This document shows positions 35,261 to 37,971 of a stretch of DNA of 37,971 bases, one piece after another. The stretch is from Verrucomicrobiota bacterium (GTDB lineage Bacteria > Verrucomicrobiota > Verrucomicrobiia > Opitutales > Opitutaceae): contig JAFEGO010000026.1 of NCBI GenBank assembly GCA_018239845.1, positions 1-37,971 on the forward strand. Direction: 5' to 3'. Under the pieces are notes generated by a model. The model worked only from the letters and a program-made list of their open reading frames with translations, was not told the DNA's origin and made no database searches. The position numbers and the translations under genes were made by a program. How positions within the stretch are numbered: the stretch's first letter is position 1; each line of letters begins with the position of its first letter.

Positions 35261-36256
35261 ATGAAATTCAAGACCCTCCTTCTCTCCGTGCTGGCGGTCC
35301 TCGCCGCCACCGCGGCCACCGCGAAGACGATCGAGCTCCTCAACGTCTCGTACGATCCCACGCGCGAACTCTACGTCGATTACAACAAGGCCTTCGCCAC
35401 CTATTGGAAGGCGAAGACCGGCGACGACGTCGTCGTCAAGCAGTCGCACGGCGGCTCGGGCAAGCAGGCCCGCTCCGTGGTGGACGGCCTGCCGGCCGAC
35501 GTGGTCACGCTGGCGCTCGCCGCCGACGTGGACGCGCTCGCCACCAACGCGCACCTCATCCCCGCCGACTGGCAGAAGCGCCTGCCGCAAAACTCCGCCC
35601 CTTATACGAGCACGATCGTGTTTCTCGTCCGCAAGGGGAATCCCAAGGGCATCAAGGACTGGGACGACCTCGTGAAGTCCGGCGTGAGTGTCATCACGCC
35701 CAACCCGAAGACCTCGGGCGGCGCGCGCTGGAACTACCTCGCGGCCTGGGCCTACGCGAAGCACAAGTACGGCAGCGACGCGGCCGCGCAGAAATTCGTG
35801 GGCGAGCTCTACCGCAACGTGCCGGTGCTCGACAGCGGCGCGCGCGGCTCGACCGTGACCTTCGTGCAGCGCGAGATCGGCGACGTCGCCATCTCGTGGG
35901 AAAACGAGGCGTTCTTCGCGCTGAAGGAGTTTGGCGCCGACAAGTTTGAGATCGTCGTGCCCTCGATCAGCATCCTCGCCGAGCCCACCGTCAGCGTGGT
36001 GGACCGCGTGGTGAAGAAGAAGGGTACGGCCGAGGTCGCGAAGGCATACCTCGAGTACCTCTACTCCGACGAGGGCCAGGACATTGCCGGCCGTAATTAT
36101 TACCGCCCCCGCAATCCGGCCATCGCCGCCAAATATGCGGCGAACTTCCCCCAGCTCACCCTCGTGACCATCGACGCCGAGTTTGGCGGCTGGACCAAGG
36201 CGCAGAAGACGCACTTCGCCGACGGCGGCGTGTTCGACCAGATCTACGCCAAGTAA
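35261..36256 (+). CDS. sbp: Periplasmic sulfate-binding protein
   Basis: Substrate-binding protein of a sulfate/thiosulfate ABC importer, 331 residues. A signal peptide (cleavage near TATA/KT) is followed by the mature start [16 protein letters not shown]. The anion-binding segment [11 protein letters not shown] is at 61-71, and [16 protein letters not shown] and [15 protein letters not shown] are further ligand-binding loops. It lies 36 bases after the porin gene, without an SD, and is followed by a terminator-like hairpin. A closely similar second copy starts about 900 bases on. The permease and ATPase genes (cysT, cysW, cysA) are not in the window and probably follow. Confidence 0.95.
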   Translation: MKFKTLLLSVLAVLAATAATAKTIELLNVSYDPTRELYVDYNKAFATYWKAKTGDDVVVKQSHGGSGKQARSVVDGLPADVVTLALAADVDALATNAHLIPADWQKRLPQNSAPYTSTIVFLVRKGNPKGIKDWDDLVKSGVSVITPNPKTSGGARWNYLAAWAYAKHKYGSDAAAQKFVGELYRNVPVLDSGARGSTVTFVQREIGDVAISWENEAFFALKEFGADKFEIVVPSISILAEPTVSVVDRVVKKKGTAEVAKAYLEYLYSDEGQDIAGRNYYRPRNPAIAAKYAANFPQLTLVTIDAEFGGWTKAQKTHFADGGVFDQIYAK

Positions 36257-36274
36257 CGGCCGCTCACCCTGAGC

Positions 36275-36336
36275 AAAATCCGCCGCGCCGGCACCGCTAC
36301 CGGGCGACAGGCGCGCGCGCCGCGCGGCGGATTTTT
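36275..36336 (+). terminator. Terminator-like hairpin between the sulfate-binding gene and the next gene
   Basis: A perfect 14-bp stem (AAAATCCGCCGCGC with GCGCGGCGGATTTT) encloses a 33-base GC-rich loop and ends in a T-run (36332-36336). The next gene starts 15 bases on with no room for a usual promoter, so partial read-through is likely, leaving more mRNA for the binding protein than for the distal genes. Confidence 0.75.
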
Positions 36337-36350
36337 CCTGAAAACAAAAC

Positions 36351-37172
36351 ATGACCGCGATCATGAATTCCCATCCTTCCTCCCGTCCCGCGACGGTCGC
36401 CCGCGCCTTGACGCCTGCGTCGTCGCTCTCCCTCACTGCCGCCCTCGGCGAACAGTTCACCGCGCTCTACGCCCTCGTGCAGCGCTCCGGCCACGTGTTT
36501 GGCTCGACGCTTGGACCCTTGTTCGAGCAGGGCCGCAGCCACCCGTTGCCGCGCTTCGTTTATTTCGGGCCCGAGACGTCCGACGCCTCGGTGCGGCTGG
36601 CGTTTCTCGCCGGCTTCGATCACCGCGACCTGCGCGGCACGCTCTCGCTGCTGCACTTCGTCGAGGGCCTCGCGCTCAAGCCCGATGTCGGCCAGCGCCT
36701 CAATCTCACGGTCTTTCCGATCGTGGACCTGCTGGGCCTCGCGGGCTTCGCGCGCGATACCCGGCTCGCCCAGGAAAACTGGACGCGCACCGAGGTGCCC
36801 GAGCTGCGCCTGCTGGAGCAGGATGCGCGGGCCAACGGCTACCACGGCTACGTGCGCCTCGAGACCACCACCGAGGATATCGTCGTCGCGCAGCTGCGCA
36901 GTTCCCCGCATGTCGAGCACCCGACGCCCGCCGTCGAGTTCGTGACGTCGGAGGACTTCGAGCCGTTCGCCGTGCGCTGGGAGAGCGAAGTAGGGGAGGC
37001 GACCGCCGGCCCGTTGTCCGTCGCCGCCGACCTGTCATTCCAGCCGTTTGAACTCACGCTCCGGTTGCCCACGGCTTGGACGCCCGAGCTGCATCGCGAG
37101 GCCGCGGCCTCGATCCTCAAGAAATTCATCACCCGCTACCGGGCGTTCATCGCCTACGGCCAGCACCTCTGA
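36351..37172 (+). CDS. Uncharacterised protein, possible degenerate M14 carboxypeptidase fold
   Basis: 273 residues with no signal peptide or membrane helix, so probably cytoplasmic. I do not recognise a named family with confidence. The order of segments resembles M14/aspartoacylase-like zinc hydrolases: LAGFDHRDLRG (86-96) where GxHGxExxG is expected, FPIVDLLGLAGFARDTR (122-138) where the NPxG…R loop is expected, and ENWTR (142-146) in place of DLNR. Of the zinc ligands only H91 seems kept, so it may be inactive. The C-terminal half is unassigned. It lies between two sulfate-binding genes, 94 bases after the first and 8 bases before the second. A second possible ATG is at 36363. Confidence 0.7.
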   Translation: MTAIMNSHPSSRPATVARALTPASSLSLTAALGEQFTALYALVQRSGHVFGSTLGPLFEQGRSHPLPRFVYFGPETSDASVRLAFLAGFDHRDLRGTLSLLHFVEGLALKPDVGQRLNLTVFPIVDLLGLAGFARDTRLAQENWTRTEVPELRLLEQDARANGYHGYVRLETTTEDIVVAQLRSSPHVEHPTPAVEFVTSEDFEPFAVRWESEVGEATAGPLSVAADLSFQPFELTLRLPTAWTPELHREAAASILKKFITRYRAFIAYGQHL

Positions 37173-37180
37173 TCCTTCCC

Positions 37181-37971
37181 ATGTCTTTTCTCCGTCCTCT
37201 CCTCATTACCCTGGCTTTCGGCACCGCCGCGCTTGCGGCTTCCGCCGAGACCACGTTGCTGAACGTCTCGTACGACGTGACCCGCGAGTTCTACAAGGAA
37301 TTCAACCCCGCGTTTGCCACGCAGGCCGGCGCGCCCATCACCATCAAGCAGTCGCACGGCGGCTCCTCCAAGCAGGTGCGCTCCGTCGTCGATGGCCTCG
37401 CGGCCGACGTGGTCACGATGAACGGCGTGCCCGACATCGACCAGCTGGCCAAGGCTGGGCTCATCCCCGCCGACTGGGCCAAGCGTCTCCCGAACAACAG
37501 CGTGCCGTACACGTCCACCATTCTCTTCGTCGTCCGCAAGGGCAACCCGAAGGGCATCAAGGACTGGTCCGACCTCACGAAGCCGGGCGTCTCGGTCATC
37601 ATTCCGAATCCGAAGACCTCCGGCAACGGCCGCTACAGCTACCTCGCCGCGTGGATCTACGCCCTGAAGCACGCCAACGGCGACGAGGCTGCGGCGCAGG
37701 CCTTCGTGCAGCGTCTCTTCGCCAACGTGCCGGTGCTCGATACCGGCGGGCGCGGCGCGACGATGACCTTTGTCCAGCGCGGCATCGGCGACGTGCTCCT
37801 GACCTTTGAAAACGAGGTTGGCCTCACGCTGCACGAGCTCGGGCCCGGCGCGGGCGAAGCCGTGGTGCCGAGCGCGAGCATCCTCGCCGAGAATCCGGTC
37901 GTGTGGGTGGACCGCGTCGTCCGCAAGCGCGGCACGGAAAAGGAGGCGAAGGCCTACCTCCAGTACCTCTA
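37181..37971 (+). CDS. sbp: Second periplasmic sulfate-binding protein (cut off by window end)
   Basis: 263 codons are visible and the frame is still open at the last base, so the gene continues outside the window. A signal peptide (MSFLRPLLITLAFGTAALAASA) is followed by ETTLLNVSYDVTREFY. The anion-binding segment QSHGGSSKQVR is at 57-67, and NPKTSGNGRYSYLAAW and LDTGGRGATMTFVQR match the first copy closely. Differences include a short deletion after AFAT and altered loops (TMNGVPDI for TLALAADV). It starts 8 bases after the unknown gene. It may have a different affinity or ligand (for example thiosulfate), which the sequence alone cannot settle. Confidence 0.93.
   Translation, partial: MSFLRPLLITLAFGTAALAASAETTLLNVSYDVTREFYKEFNPAFATQAGAPITIKQSHGGSSKQVRSVVDGLAADVVTMNGVPDIDQLAKAGLIPADWAKRLPNNSVPYTSTILFVVRKGNPKGIKDWSDLTKPGVSVIIPNPKTSGNGRYSYLAAWIYALKHANGDEAAAQAFVQRLFANVPVLDTGGRGATMTFVQRGIGDVLLTFENEVGLTLHELGPGAGEAVVPSASILAENPVVWVDRVVRKRGTEKEAKAYLQYL

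Overview
This is a GC-rich, gene-dense bacterial chromosome segment made almost entirely of core metabolic, chaperone and transport genes. The Gram-negative envelope (OprP-like porin, periplasmic binding proteins, cardiolipin synthase), the dnaK-groES-groEL gene order, a citramalate-type isoleucine route and frequent starts without a Shine-Dalgarno (SD) sequence together suggest Verrucomicrobiota, probably an Opitutaceae relative. That placement is inference from protein character and gene order, not from a marker search. No insertion sequence, prophage, CRISPR array or broken gene was seen, and no stretch longer than about 300 bases lacks a gene.

Layout. 1-11 kb: hisS; a leftward group tdh-kbl (threonine to glycine), cdd and an exported M13 metallopeptidase; an MGMT-like DNA repair gene divergent from a dNTP triphosphohydrolase, which converges on a second HD-domain nucleotidase-like gene; and an exported prolyl oligopeptidase. 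11-19 kb: a rightward run serA-plsY-hom-lysC-thrC-cimA, carrying flux through serine and from aspartate to threonine, plus a pyruvate-based entry to isoleucine. lysC seems to carry an internal translation start for a separate regulatory subunit. 19-22.7 kb: a membrane fatty-acid desaturase with an unusual helical tail, cardiolipin synthase, tRNA-Tyr and a LON-substrate-binding-domain protein. 22.7-27 kb: dnaK, groES and groEL with clear hairpins and an unexplained direct-repeat array upstream of dnaK. 27-31 kb: a cyanide-insensitive-type cytochrome bd oxidase (cydAB), a methyltransferase and a PhnP-like metallohydrolase.

31-38 kb is the most interesting part, a sulfur-acquisition locus. An SLC13/TrkA-C anion permease is divergent from an Rrf2-family regulator with four clustered cysteines. 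The regulator is followed by an OscA/YezD small protein, an OprP-type porin, a sulfate-binding protein, a protein of unknown function that looks like a degenerate M14 carboxypeptidase, and a second sulfate-binding protein cut off by the window end. Palindromes in the shared AT-rich promoter region are candidate operators. The genes suggest a route for sulfate across both membranes: porin in the outer membrane, two periplasmic binders, and an ABC permease expected just beyond the window, with the SLC13 permease as an alternative inner-membrane route.

No plainly new system such as a defence island is present. The best leads are the M14-like protein between the two sulfate binders, the regulator and its palindromes, the lysC internal start, and the repeats before dnaK.
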